Positions 23,270 to 30,980 of a DNA stretch of 38,078 nt are shown piece by piece. Source of the DNA: Candidatus Poribacteria bacterium. GTDB taxonomy: Bacteria; Poribacteria; WGA-4E; UBA9662. Both the position numbers and the translations under genes were made by a program. Every line of letters begins with the position of its first letter. Position 1 is the stretch's first letter. The DNA is taken from assembly GCA_012963885.1 (NCBI GenBank), contig DTUY01000363.1, positions 1,484-39,561 of the forward strand, in the 5' to 3' direction. Below the pieces are notes generated by a model. The model had not been told where the DNA came from. It searched no databases and saw only the letters and a list, made by a program, of their open reading frames with translations.

Positions 23270-25360
23270 ATGAAACTAACAACTCTTGCAACTTGCAATC
23301 TCAATCAGTGGGCCTTGGATTTTGAAGGTAATCTTGAACGGATTCTTGCATCGATTGAAGAAGCTAAGAATAGGGATGCATGTTACCGGCTTGGACCTGA
23401 GCTTGAGATCACCGGCTACGGTTGTGAGGATGCTTTTCTTGAGGAGGACACATTTCGACACGCATGGGAGAGTTTCGCTGAAATTATTGGTAATGATTTA
23501 ACTGAAGGTATCCTGTGTGATATAGGTATGCCAATAATGCATAAAAATGTGCGCTATAATTGCCGCATTTTCGTGCTCGATCGAAAAATTCTATTAATTC
23601 GTCCCAAGCTTTTTCTCGCCAATGATGGAAACTATCGTGAACCCCGTTGGTTCACCGCTTGGCACCATACAAGATCGATTGAAGATTACCATCTCCCCCG
23701 TATGATTCGTGAAATCACCAATCAACAGACTGTGCCAATTGGTCTAGCTGCGATTTCTACACGTGATACCGTTATTGCCACTGAGACATGCGAAGAACTT
23801 TTCACGCCAAACAGTCCGCATATTCATCTTAGTTTAGATGGGATTGAGATTATCGCTAATGGGTCTGCTTCGCATCACCAACTCCGTAAACTCAATCAGA
23901 GGATAGATCTTATCCGAAGCGCAACGGCAAAAAGTGGTGGTATATATCTCTATGCAAATCAACAAGGCTGTGATGGTGGCCGGCTGTATTTCGATGGATG
24001 TGCGCTCATTGCAATCAATGGAGAAATTGTAACAAGGGGGGCCCAGTTTTCAATTGAGGATGTGGAAGTGGTGACAGCAACGATTGATCTGGAGGAAGTC
24101 AGATCATATCGAGGGGCAATCGGCAGTCGAAGTGTCCAAGCAAGTCAAGCAACCCCAATTCCCCGTATTATGGTGGATTTTGAGCTGACGACAGATCGGC
24201 GTATCCCTCCATCCAACTCGGATGTTGTGTCCTATCACACTCCGGAAGAGGAAATTGCTTACGGCCCCGCATGCTGGCTATGGGATTATCTACGCAGATC
24301 TGGTTCTAGCGGATTTTTCCTGCCTGTGTCAGGGGGGGCTGACAGTTCGTCTACTGCGGCTATTGTGGGATCAATGTGCCAGATGGTAGCTAATGCTGTA
24401 GTGTCTGGTAACCAACAGGTAATTGCTGATGCACGTCGTATCACAGGAGAAGACGATAATTATCTGCCAACGGATCCGCGGGAGTTTGCTAACCGCATTT
24501 TCCACACCTGCTATATGGAGTCACAAAACAGCTCAAAAGCCACTCGGAATCGGGCTAAAGCCATCGCCGATCAGGTAGGATCATACCATCTGGATGTTAA
24601 CATTGATTCAGTGGTGTCAGCGTTAGTCTCTACTTTTATCAAATTAACTGACAAAACACCGAAATTTCGAATTGAGGGAGGCACTGATGCAGAGAATGTG
24701 GCCCTTCAAAATATTCAAGCAAGGATAAGAATGGTTCTATCATATTTTCTCTCTCAACTCTTGTTATGGGTGCGTGGAGGGAAAGGTGGTTTGTTGGTGC
24801 TTAGTAGTGCTAATGTTGATGAAAGCCTGCGTGGTTATGTTACCAAGTATGATTGTAGCAGTGCGGATGTTAATCCGATTGGTGGAATCAGTAAAATGGA
24901 TCTTCGGCGTTTCCTAGACTGGGCAGCAGATCATCTGGGTTATACTGCCCTAATCGACGTGGTTTCCGCCCTGCCTACTGCTGAACTTGAACCCATTACT
25001 GAGGATTATACTCAGGAGGACGAAGCTGACATGAAAATGACCTATGAGGAACTTAGTCGCTTTGGAATCCTGCGTAAAATTTATCGATGTGGTCCGGTCA
25101 GTATGTTTGAAAAGCTGGTCTACGAATGGAACCACTTAGCTCCATCCGAAGTAGCTGAGAAAGTGAAACGCTTCTTTTTCTACTATTCCGTTAATCGTCA
25201 CAAAATGACAACACTGACACCCGCATATCATGCTGAGTCATACTCGCCAGATGACAACCGCTTTGATCTACGTCAGTTTCTATACAATGTACGTTGGACA
25301 TGGCAATTCCGAAAAATTGATCAGTTGGTTCAAGAACTGAACGCCGATTCAAAGAACTGA
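23270..25360 (+). CDS. nadE: Glutamine-dependent NAD(+) synthetase, eukaryote-sized type
   Basis: Final step of NAD synthesis: nicotinate adenine dinucleotide plus ATP and glutamine to NAD. The 696-residue protein has an N-terminal nitrilase-fold glutaminase (about 1-300) with the Glu-Lys-Cys triad visible as E44 ('[10 protein letters not shown]'), K113 ('[10 protein letters not shown]') and C174 ('ETCEELFTP'). The C-terminal synthetase (about 330-690) has the PP-loop 'SGGADSS' (354-360). Length and blocks such as '[17 protein letters not shown]' and '[14 protein letters not shown]' match the eukaryotic Qns1/NADSYN1 clade (about 700 aa) rather than the shorter classic bacterial forms. No Shine-Dalgarno is visible, but the N-terminus is conserved so the start is trusted. 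Confidence 0.96.
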   Translation: MKLTTLATCNLNQWALDFEGNLERILASIEEAKNRDACYRLGPELEITGYGCEDAFLEEDTFRHAWESFAEIIGNDLTEGILCDIGMPIMHKNVRYNCRIFVLDRKILLIRPKLFLANDGNYREPRWFTAWHHTRSIEDYHLPRMIREITNQQTVPIGLAAISTRDTVIATETCEELFTPNSPHIHLSLDGIEIIANGSASHHQLRKLNQRIDLIRSATAKSGGIYLYANQQGCDGGRLYFDGCALIAINGEIVTRGAQFSIEDVEVVTATIDLEEVRSYRGAIGSRSVQASQATPIPRIMVDFELTTDRRIPPSNSDVVSYHTPEEEIAYGPACWLWDYLRRSGSSGFFLPVSGGADSSSTAAIVGSMCQMVANAVVSGNQQVIADARRITGEDDNYLPTDPREFANRIFHTCYMESQNSSKATRNRAKAIADQVGSYHLDVNIDSVVSALVSTFIKLTDKTPKFRIEGGTDAENVALQNIQARIRMVLSYFLSQLLLWVRGGKGGLLVLSSANVDESLRGYVTKYDCSSADVNPIGGISKMDLRRFLDWAADHLGYTALIDVVSALPTAELEPITEDYTQEDEADMKMTYEELSRFGILRKIYRCGPVSMFEKLVYEWNHLAPSEVAEKVKRFFFYYSVNRHKMTTLTPAYHAESYSPDDNRFDLRQFLYNVRWTWQFRKIDQLVQELNADSKN

Positions 25361-25399
25361 CAGGATCTTGAGTAGGCAGACAGTAATTCGATAGTTCGC

Positions 25400-26236
25400 T
25401 TACTGTTGTGATTCAGCGTGACGCAGTTCTAATTTGGCTCGATTGGCAACTGTCGTCCCACCAATAATTGTCTCATCACCTTTTCGTCGATAACGGTTAA
25501 TAAAAATTGGTCGCGGTTTGTCCGAGAAATTCTGCTTTGATCCATGGATTGTTTGAACGTGAAAAAATATTGAATCTCCTGCTTTGCCAGTAATGGGAAG
25601 TGCATCTTCCCAAGCCCATTCATCCGAATCCAGACCAAGGTGTGAAAAGGTATCTATATGCCTTAGCTGTCCCAGTTTATGGGATCCAGGGACGACGTGT
25701 AAAGCTCCATTTATGAGATCCGTGTCCACGACATAGCTTAAGATGCCAACAGGCCCCTCATGCCGATGCTGAAAGTATGCTGAATCTTGATGAAGTAGTT
25801 TTGGGTGCCCGCCGTTGGGTTCTTTGTATAGGCTTTGACCACTACCAAATATTTCGAAATCGGAACCCAGAATAGCGGTGACAATTTCAATAACCTTTGG
25901 ATCGCGAGATGATTTTTCAAATGCTTCGCTATTGTTGTAATGGATTCCGAGGACCATGATCTGTTTATCTCTCGGGCATCCTTCTGGTGCTGGTATAAAT
26001 AGTGTCCCATTTGGTGTTCGCCATCCTTCTACTATTTCTACAACTTCATCTAACTGTGCAATTGATTCTTGTGCGATTGCTCCAATATCGCGATGTAAAT
26101 CATTAATGTAGAGGGACATCAACCCGCGTACAACCAGACAACCGTGCTCATTGTAAATTTCGGCCATACGTTCTAAATCGGGATCATCTGCAAAAGCTTC
26201 GATGTGTTCAATGGAAATTTTAGATTCTGCCTTCAC
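25400..26236 (-). CDS. Phytanoyl-CoA dioxygenase (PhyH) family protein, copy 1
   Basis: An Fe(II)/2-oxoglutarate-dependent oxygenase of the PhyH family, 278 residues. The iron ligands are visible: H149-x-D151 in 'LLHQDSAYF' and the distal H231 in 'TIHGSKQNFSDKPRP', with a following Arg (R242 or R248) placed to hold 2-oxoglutarate. 'NGALHVVPGSHKLG' is the usual core strand. The start is GTG at 26236 with GAGGT upstream. PhyH relatives hydroxylate lipids, amino acids or secondary metabolites, so the substrate is open. It is read on the - strand downstream of an unknown 128-aa gene and not close in sequence to the second copy at 26778, apart from family motifs. Confidence 0.9.
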   Translation of the reverse strand: MKAESKISIEHIEAFADDPDLERMAEIYNEHGCLVVRGLMSLYINDLHRDIGAIAQESIAQLDEVVEIVEGWRTPNGTLFIPAPEGCPRDKQIMVLGIHYNNSEAFEKSSRDPKVIEIVTAILGSDFEIFGSGQSLYKEPNGGHPKLLHQDSAYFQHRHEGPVGILSYVVDTDLINGALHVVPGSHKLGQLRHIDTFSHLGLDSDEWAWEDALPITGKAGDSIFFHVQTIHGSKQNFSDKPRPIFINRYRRKGDETIIGGTTVANRAKLELRHAESQQ

Positions 26237-26273
26237 AAGAACTTACCTCAATTTTGCATGATTTGATTGTCAG

Positions 26274-26660
26274 TTAGGCCCATGGTGGTCGTTTTCCAGT
26301 TAGCTGTTCAATATAATCAGCCGTCTGCTTTTTCTTTTTTTCCTGTTTTCGGTTTGACAGGTATTCCGCTTTTTTCTGGTCAGTATATCGAATTTTCCAA
26401 GTTCCTTTTTTGAGATTTTGCAATTTAAACTCTCCTTCCATTCGATTATTTATGTAACCCAACAGATCATTCAGAACCCAATAGACGTCAGCAGCTGAAT
26501 ATTTTAGGTTGTTAAATTCGGACTGATCACTGACGTGACTCAGAGTTTTTATAATAATTTGTGAGACTTCAGCAACTGTATAGTCTTTATCTTCAATGAT
26601 CACTGGGAGGTCTGACACCTTTTTTTCTGCTTCAACATTTGGTACATTTGGAGACACCAT
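26274..26660 (-). CDS. Hypothetical protein (128 aa)
   Basis: Not recognised. It is a soluble, highly charged protein. The middle ('YTVAEVSQIIIKTLSHVSDQSEFNNLKYSAADVYWVLNDLLGYINN', about 27-73) looks helical. A basic C-terminal region follows with 'KKGTWKIRYTDQKKAEYLSNRKQEKKKKQ' (about 84-112), which could bind nucleic acid or be a coiled-coil tail, ending in 'LTGKRPPWA'. The start is ATG 26660, just inside the divergent promoter region. It may be co-transcribed with the PhyH gene downstream (37 nt gap). Codon use is like its neighbours, so I take it as real. Confidence 0.6.
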   Translation of the reverse strand: MVSPNVPNVEAEKKVSDLPVIIEDKDYTVAEVSQIIIKTLSHVSDQSEFNNLKYSAADVYWVLNDLLGYINNRMEGEFKLQNLKKGTWKIRYTDQKKAEYLSNRKQEKKKKQTADYIEQLTGKRPPWA

Positions 26661-26702
26661 AATTTGGCTCTTTTTCTAGACTATTAAATTAATCAAATAA
26701 TT

Positions 26703-26731
26703 ATGATACCATTTCTTTGGTTTGGTATAAT
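26703..26731. promoter_or_regulatory. Divergent extended -10 promoters with a shared inverted repeat
   Basis: ATACCA (26706-26711) and TGGTAT (26723-26728) form a 6-bp inverted repeat with an 11-nt centre. On + it makes TGGTATAAT (extended -10 for the PhyH gene at 26778); on - it makes TGGTATCAT (extended -10 for the genes at 26660). One site could therefore serve, or regulate, both directions. Confidence 0.45.
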
Positions 26732-26777
26732 TTGTTTTAGATGAAACAAAATTGAGCAAAAGTAACCGGAACAGAAT

Positions 26778-27566
26778 ATGACCGCTACAGAGATTAAATC
26801 ATTTTTCGGTAAAAATGGCTATATAAAAATTGAACGGGTTCTCGCTGGAGAGCGGCTTCAGCAAATTCAAGATGAAGTTGATCTCATGATTGAGAGATCC
26901 CAGAAAGCTGGTCGAAGGCTGGAAGCACATTGGGGAGGATCTTGGCGTGAACAAGTCAAGGTCGATGGAGATAAGCAAGCAAGGAGTGTTCTCTCAATCC
27001 ACCGAATTCATGAACACTCAGCTACATTAGCACAACTTATGTTTGAGTCGAATATCACTGATCCTGTTGCTACAGTTGTGGGGTCCGAGAATTTACAGCT
27101 ACATCACACTTTAATGCACGCTAAACCACCCAAGATAGGAGCTGCCTTTCCCCTCCATCAAGATTATGATTACTTTCCACACAAACTTGATACCATGGTT
27201 GCGGCAACACTTTATTTGGATGATTCAGAAGTTGATAACGGATGTCTGCATATCATTCCTGGTAGCCATACAAGAGGTTACATAGAGCATGTTCACGATG
27301 GGGCACACCATCTACCAATGGATGAATACCCGATAGAACGTGCCACATCAGTACCGATGAGAGCTGGTGATTTGCTTATTTTCAGTTACTATACGATCCA
27401 TGGATCCTCACCAAATATTTCCGACCAATGGCGGCGTATGTTGCTGTTTGAGTTCCGGTCACCACTTGACTGTCGGATGACAGAGCCGGATGGGAGTGCT
27501 GGCCAGGGCATAATCGTTCGCGGTGTTCATCCTAACCCAGTGCCGAAAGAGGGGGAAAACTATTGA
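26778..27566 (+). CDS. Phytanoyl-CoA dioxygenase (PhyH) family protein, copy 2
   Basis: A second Fe(II)/2-oxoglutarate oxygenase of the PhyH type, 262 residues. The ligands are H127-x-D129 in 'LHQDYDYFP' and H208 in 'TIHGSSPNISDQWRRM', with R219/R220 positioned for 2-oxoglutarate. 'NGCLHIIPGSHTRGYIEH' is the conserved core strand. The C-terminus ends 'GVHPNP.PKEGENY'. The substrate is unknown. It is transcribed away from copy 1 and the small 128-aa gene, from a shared promoter region, and is convergent with xdhC (1 nt between stops). The two copies differ in most positions outside the family motifs, so they are not a recent duplication. Confidence 0.9.
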   Translation: MTATEIKSFFGKNGYIKIERVLAGERLQQIQDEVDLMIERSQKAGRRLEAHWGGSWREQVKVDGDKQARSVLSIHRIHEHSATLAQLMFESNITDPVATVVGSENLQLHHTLMHAKPPKIGAAFPLHQDYDYFPHKLDTMVAATLYLDDSEVDNGCLHIIPGSHTRGYIEHVHDGAHHLPMDEYPIERATSVPMRAGDLLIFSYYTIHGSSPNISDQWRRMLLFEFRSPLDCRMTEPDGSAGQGIIVRGVHPNPVPKEGENY

Positions 27567-27567
27567 T

Positions 27568-28677
27568 TCAGTTTAGTTCAATTTTGACCGTTGGCATCCT
27601 GGAGGGGGATGAATCGAAACGAAAATTGCTCTTCGGATTGTTGCGAACCTGAATCAATTGGCTTGCAATTGAGACAGCTATCTCGGGCACGGTTTTCGAG
27701 TTAATATCCAGTCCGATTGGGGCATATACATGATCTAACCTCTCAGGGAAGATTCCGAGTTCCATAAGATCTTCATAGATCAGTTTCACTTTGCGACGAC
27801 TGCCAATTAATCCAATGTATCGCGCATCTGAATTAATTACTGCATGCAAAGCTTCCTCATCATGGTTGTGACCACGTGTTACAATTACGACGTAGGTAAA
27901 AGAATCGATGGGGTAGTTTTGTAACTCTTCAAAAATATCCCCAACGATAATCCGGTCGGCGTCTGGTAACCGATCTTTCGAGGCAAAATCAACACGGTCA
28001 TCAACGACGACCACATCAAAGCCAAGCCAGTTGCTAAGATGACATAATGCCTGACCAATGTGGCCTGCGCCAGCAATTAAAAGGGTGTGGCGGGGTTGGA
28101 TGGGTTCTATAAAGGCGCGTACCGCGTCGTTTTTCGATCTTATAATTGAAGGGGTATTATCCTCAAGTAATTTGTCTAGTTGCTCTTCGATCTCGGTTTC
28201 CAGACCTTGATCTCCAAGAGCCCCGAATCTGTGGCCGTGTGTTGAAACTAATAATTTCGACCCAATTTGATTTTTTGCCTCACTTTCTATTATGGTCGCA
28301 AACACAAGCGGGATTTTCTGATCGGAAAGTTCCCGAAGACGCGTGAAGATTTCCAATTCTAGTTCCGACTGAGGGATATCGATAAAAATCCTCATATTAC
28401 CGCCACAGATTAGACCGTCGTCCCAGCCATAATCGCTGTTGAGTTGAAACTCGAGCAAACGTGGTTTTCCATCTTGCATGAGTTGAATAGCTTGTTGGCG
28501 TGCTTCTGCTTCAACACAACCTCCACCGAGCGTCCCGATATTCTGTAAATTGGGTAAGATCAATAGTTTCGATCCAGGTTTCTGGGGAGTTGATCCTTTA
28601 GTATCTACAACAGTACAATAGGCGCCAGTTTGGTTGTCTTCGATTAAGTCAACAATTTTGTCGTAAATTGCTTTCAT
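27568..28677 (-). CDS. xdhC: XdhC/CoxI family protein
   Basis: A 369-residue member of the XdhC/CoxI family. In the cases studied these bind molybdenum cofactor, help insert or sulfurate it, and support xanthine dehydrogenase or CO dehydrogenase. The N-terminal domain has 'GTLGGGCVEAEAR' (48-60, Cys54) and 'GLICGGNM' (88-95, Cys91). The C-terminal Rossmann domain has 'IAGAGHIGQALC' (about 201-212) and 'GLIGSRRK'. The start overlaps the stop of the MDH-like gene (ATGA) and has CGGAG upstream. No molybdenum hydroxylase (XdhAB) gene is in the window, so its client is unknown. Confidence 0.9.
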   Translation of the reverse strand: MKAIYDKIVDLIEDNQTGAYCTVVDTKGSTPQKPGSKLLILPNLQNIGTLGGGCVEAEARQQAIQLMQDGKPRLLEFQLNSDYGWDDGLICGGNMRIFIDIPQSELELEIFTRLRELSDQKIPLVFATIIESEAKNQIGSKLLVSTHGHRFGALGDQGLETEIEEQLDKLLEDNTPSIIRSKNDAVRAFIEPIQPRHTLLIAGAGHIGQALCHLSNWLGFDVVVVDDRVDFASKDRLPDADRIIVGDIFEELQNYPIDSFTYVVIVTRGHNHDEEALHAVINSDARYIGLIGSRRKVKLIYEDLMELGIFPERLDHVYAPIGLDINSKTVPEIAVSIASQLIQVRNNPKSNFRFDSSPSRMPTVKIELN

Positions 28678-29573
28678 AATCTGCTCCGTTGGGTAATTGC
28701 TCTTTTGACCAACCCTGTAAATTCTTCAAGTTGTTCGTTTGTCAGATGTAATGACGTAAACTTCTCCGCACCATTTTGTCCAATCTTCGCTGGCAAATTG
28801 AGGCATACTTCCGTGTCGTTAGTTCCAATCACTGTCGCAACTGTCATAATCCGTTTTTTATCGAGAAGAATGGTATTTACAACTTCTGCGGTTAAAGTAG
28901 AAATTGTATGCAAAAAGTCAGTAGAGACGGATTTCTTGGGTTGATTCCTCACATGCGAACCCAATTTTACAATTTGGTTTCGACTCAGCAATTGATCGAT
29001 TGGAATACCGCCCGCACGGCAATACTGGGGTAGCATATGGCACTCGTCATCGTTTCCGATAATTAATGATACAACATCCTCTACTGAAACACCAACCGCT
29101 TCTGAGATCCCTATTTTGAGATCTGTATTTATTAGGCATCCAGAAATCCCGATTACCTGTCCCAAATTTGCATTGATACTTTGATGGACAGATTGGACAA
29201 TGTCAGAGGATGGATAAGTAGCAACCACAATTTTGGCTTTTGGAGCGTGTTGATGAATACCTTTGGTTTGATCTGTATTTGTAGATCCAACAGATCCGGC
29301 ATATCCAAATTGGGAGGGCTTTTGCAGTTGATTGCAGTCAAACGGACAACACACTACAATTTCGGAGTCAGCCAAAATAGATGGATTTCGACCGGCTATC
29401 AACCGTACATCAGACCGCACAATGGACGCTATCCTTTTCAATTCAGTTAGTGTGAAGTTCGGGATGCCATGAACTTCGTCAACTAATGCAAGTTCCGTAA
29501 CTTCCTTCAATCGACATATATGCTGAGCAATCAGCAATACAGTATTGTTTTGTCCGACGACGCTGACTTTCAT
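28674..29573 (-). CDS. Malate/lactate-dehydrogenase-fold protein, catalytic residues lost
   Basis: The ~299-residue sequence aligns along its whole length with NAD-dependent malate dehydrogenases ('VEDVVSLIIG', 'GGIPIDQLL', 'VNTILLDKKRIM', 'LPAKIGQNGAEK'). Every functional site is altered. The glycine motif 'GAG.VG' reads 'GQNNTV'. The active-site-loop arginines are absent ('CPFDCNQLQKPSQFG'). The catalytic Asp and substrate Arg of 'LD..R' are replaced ('CLINTDLK'). The catalytic His in 'GGHGDEM' is replaced ('GNDDEC'). The reading frame is intact, so it is probably expressed as a pseudoenzyme with a binding or structural task. The start is ATG 29573 (a GTG at 29603 is the alternative). It is translationally coupled to xdhC, suggesting a joint role. 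Confidence 0.8.
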   Translation of the reverse strand: MKVSVVGQNNTVLLIAQHICRLKEVTELALVDEVHGIPNFTLTELKRIASIVRSDVRLIAGRNPSILADSEIVVCCPFDCNQLQKPSQFGYAGSVGSTNTDQTKGIHQHAPKAKIVVATYPSSDIVQSVHQSINANLGQVIGISGCLINTDLKIGISEAVGVSVEDVVSLIIGNDDECHMLPQYCRAGGIPIDQLLSRNQIVKLGSHVRNQPKKSVSTDFLHTISTLTAEVVNTILLDKKRIMTVATVIGTNDTEVCLNLPAKIGQNGAEKFTSLHLTNEQLEEFTGLVKRAITQRSRL

Positions 29574-29612
29574 ATTTTCAGCCGCTTGATTTTTACTAAA
29601 CACTTAAAATAA

Positions 29613-29653
29613 AAAATCTTACGTTGTAGTGGATTGACCACCCGTAAGATTTT
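29613..29653 (-). terminator. Intrinsic terminator after nuoI
   Basis: An 11-bp perfect stem AAAATCTTACG (29613-29623) / CGTAAGATTTT (29643-29653) with a 19-nt loop; on the - strand it is followed by a T tract. It sits between the nuoI stop and the MDH-like gene. Confidence 0.8.
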
Positions 29654-29675
29654 CATTTTTAGATTGTCGGTATTT

Positions 29676-30233
29676 CTATTCCGAGTAGATACTTAGTCCC
29701 TGTTGTGGTATCGAATTGTTATTAATTAGTTTTTCTTTATCGAAAATGAAATCGCTCCGCTTCCTCCCAAGAACTTCTTTATCCTGTTGGGTTTCACGAA
29801 AATACTGAGGCAAGGTAATGCCCGTCATTTGGATGGCATCTTCTGGGCATGCTTCAACACAGTAACCACAGAAAATACAGCGAAGCATATTAATCTCGAA
29901 TGACTTGGGATGTTTCTCCCGCTGGTACCCTTCTCCTGTTTGCCATCCTTCTGGGGCAGGTTCAGCTTCGATAGCAATGCAATTGGCGGGACACGCTGTT
30001 GCACAGAGAAAACAGGCAACACACTTTTCATTTCCTTGATCATCGACAGTTAACTTATGTATTCCGCGATAACGATCATTCCGTTCCTCAATACTTCTTT
30101 GATCCTCTGGATATTGATAAGAAGTGCTCCGTTTACTTCTTGGAATATGCTTGATAGTGGTGAATAGTCCTTTAATAAGTGCAGGGATGTAAAGCCTGTC
30201 CCAGAATGACATCTCTTCAGATAGATTTTTCAT
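29676..30233 (-). CDS. nuoI: NADH-quinone oxidoreductase subunit I (NuoI), orphan
   Basis: A 185-residue 2x[4Fe-4S] ferredoxin-type protein that in complex I passes electrons along the peripheral arm. It has an N-terminal amphipathic membrane-docking segment ('DRLYIPALIKGLFTTIKHI', 12-30), then cluster motifs C71/C74/C77 with C81 ('CVACFLCATACPANCI') and C119/C122/C125/C129 ('CIFCGYCVEACPEDAI'). 'GYQREKHPKSFEINMLRCIFCG' is characteristic of NuoI rather than other ferredoxins. It stands alone, with its own promoter (30282-30311) and terminator (29613-29653), away from the rest of the nuo genes, none of which are in the window. Confidence 0.92.
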   Translation of the reverse strand: MKNLSEEMSFWDRLYIPALIKGLFTTIKHIPRSKRSTSYQYPEDQRSIEERNDRYRGIHKLTVDDQGNEKCVACFLCATACPANCIAIEAEPAPEGWQTGEGYQREKHPKSFEINMLRCIFCGYCVEACPEDAIQMTGITLPQYFRETQQDKEVLGRKRSDFIFDKEKLINNNSIPQQGLSIYSE

Positions 30234-30281
30234 AACTATAATTTTTTATCTTAAGTTTCGTTTTGATTGTTAGTGATTTTC

Positions 30282-30311
30282 ATATTAGCACAGCATCAAC
30301 ATTAGTGTCAA
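30282..30311 (-). promoter_or_regulatory. Promoter of nuoI
   Basis: On the - strand, consensus TTGACA (30311-30306) and TAATAT (30287-30282) have an 18-bp spacer. The start would be near 30275, about 42 nt before the nuoI ATG. Confidence 0.75.
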
Positions 30312-30313
30312 GT

Positions 30314-30344
30314 CATACTGATTGGAGGTCCATACTGACTGGAG
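30314..30344. repeat. Imperfect 14-bp direct repeat upstream of nuoI
   Basis: CATACTGATTGGAG (30314-30327) and CATACTGACTGGAG (30331-30344) lie 17 bp apart, with one mismatch, directly upstream of the nuoI -35. They could be an activator site or a chance duplication. Confidence 0.5.
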
Positions 30345-30421
30345 TGTCAAAGTAGCAATTGAGCTATGTTGAAGAGCAATCGCGGTCAGTAGAGATGAGA
30401 GGTGTGTGTGCCAATTTTCTC

Positions 30422-30450
30422 TTGAATCTAGTTGCGAAATGTGTTATATT
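30422..30450 (+). promoter_or_regulatory. Promoter of the tRNA cluster
   Basis: -35 TTGAAT (30422-30427) and -10 TATATT (30445-30450) with a 17-bp spacer; the start would be near 30457, 10 nt before tRNA-Pro. All five tRNAs and possibly tig are read from it. Confidence 0.75.
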
Positions 30451-30466
30451 GTGGCGTCCAATCGGA

Positions 30467-30541
30467 CGGGGTGTAGCGCAGTCCGGTTAGCGCATCTGCT
30501 TTGGGAGCAGAGGGTCGGAGGTTCAAATCCTCTCACCCCGA
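30467..30541 (+). tRNA. tRNA-Pro (anticodon TGG)
   Basis: A full cloverleaf: acceptor CGGGGTG/CACCCCG with discriminator A, anticodon stem TCTGC/GCAGA, loop TTTGGGA with anticodon TGG at 30502-30504, and T arm GGAGG-TTCAAAT-CCTCT. No CCA is encoded. Confidence 0.96.
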
Positions 30542-30551
30542 TCTTGAGTCT

Positions 30552-30627
30552 GCGCCCGTAGCTCAGTGAATAGAGCAACTGACTTCTAATCAGTAGGTCG
30601 CAGGTTTGAATCCTGCCGGGCGTGCCA
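30552..30627 (+). tRNA. tRNA-Arg (anticodon TCT)
   Basis: Acceptor GCGCCCG/CGGGCGT (terminal G-U), anticodon stem CTGA/TCAG with anticodon TCT in loop CTTCTAA, and T loop TTTGAAT. This is the only tRNA of the cluster with an encoded CCA end (30625-30627). Confidence 0.95.
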
Positions 30628-30639
30628 TTTTTTTATCTT

Positions 30640-30712
30640 GGTGGGTGTAGCTCAGGGGTAGAGCGCCTGACTGTGGATCAGGTGGTCGTGGGTTCAAATC
30701 CCATCATCCACC
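30640..30712 (+). tRNA. tRNA-His (anticodon GTG)
   Basis: Acceptor GTGGGTG/CATCCAC with the additional 5' G (-1, 30640) opposite C73 (30712) that is the identity element of tRNA-His. Anticodon GTG is in loop CTGTGGA. No CCA is encoded; a T tract follows. Confidence 0.96.
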
Positions 30713-30724
30713 CTTTTTCGATGA

Positions 30725-30798
30725 GCGTCCGTGGCTCAATTGGATAGAGCAACAGACTTCGGATCTGTAGGTTGGGGGTTCGAGTCCCTTCGGGCGCG
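30725..30798 (+). tRNA. tRNA-Arg (anticodon TCG)
   Basis: Acceptor GCGTCCG/CGGGCGC (one G-U), anticodon stem CAGA/TCTG with loop CTTCGGA and anticodon TCG, and T arm GGGGG-TTCGAGT-CCCTT. No CCA is encoded. Confidence 0.95.
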
Positions 30799-30852
30799 TT
30801 ACTAGTTTACTTTTAAGGCTTGAATCTGTTGAATTGTTTAGGAAGCTTGATC

Positions 30853-30936
30853 GGGCGTGTGTTGGAATTGGTAGACAAGGCAGATTTAGGATCTGTTGGG
30901 GTTTCCCCCGTGGGGGTTCGAGTCCCTTCACGCCCA
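30853..30936 (+). tRNA. tRNA-Leu (anticodon TAG)
   Basis: Acceptor GGGCGTG/CACGCCC with discriminator A, anticodon stem CAGA/TCTG, loop TTTAGGA with anticodon TAG, and a long class II variable arm (TTGGGG...CCCCCGT) typical of tRNA-Leu. No CCA is encoded. Confidence 0.96.
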
Positions 30937-30980
30937 TCACTATATATTGAGAGCCGGATTTATTTTTAGAGGAGTAGCTA

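Noticed and set aside
30704..30940. 78-aa open frame on the - strand over tRNA genes
   Set aside because: It is antisense to tRNA-Arg and tRNA-Leu; such frames ('GLEPP...') are well-known false genes.
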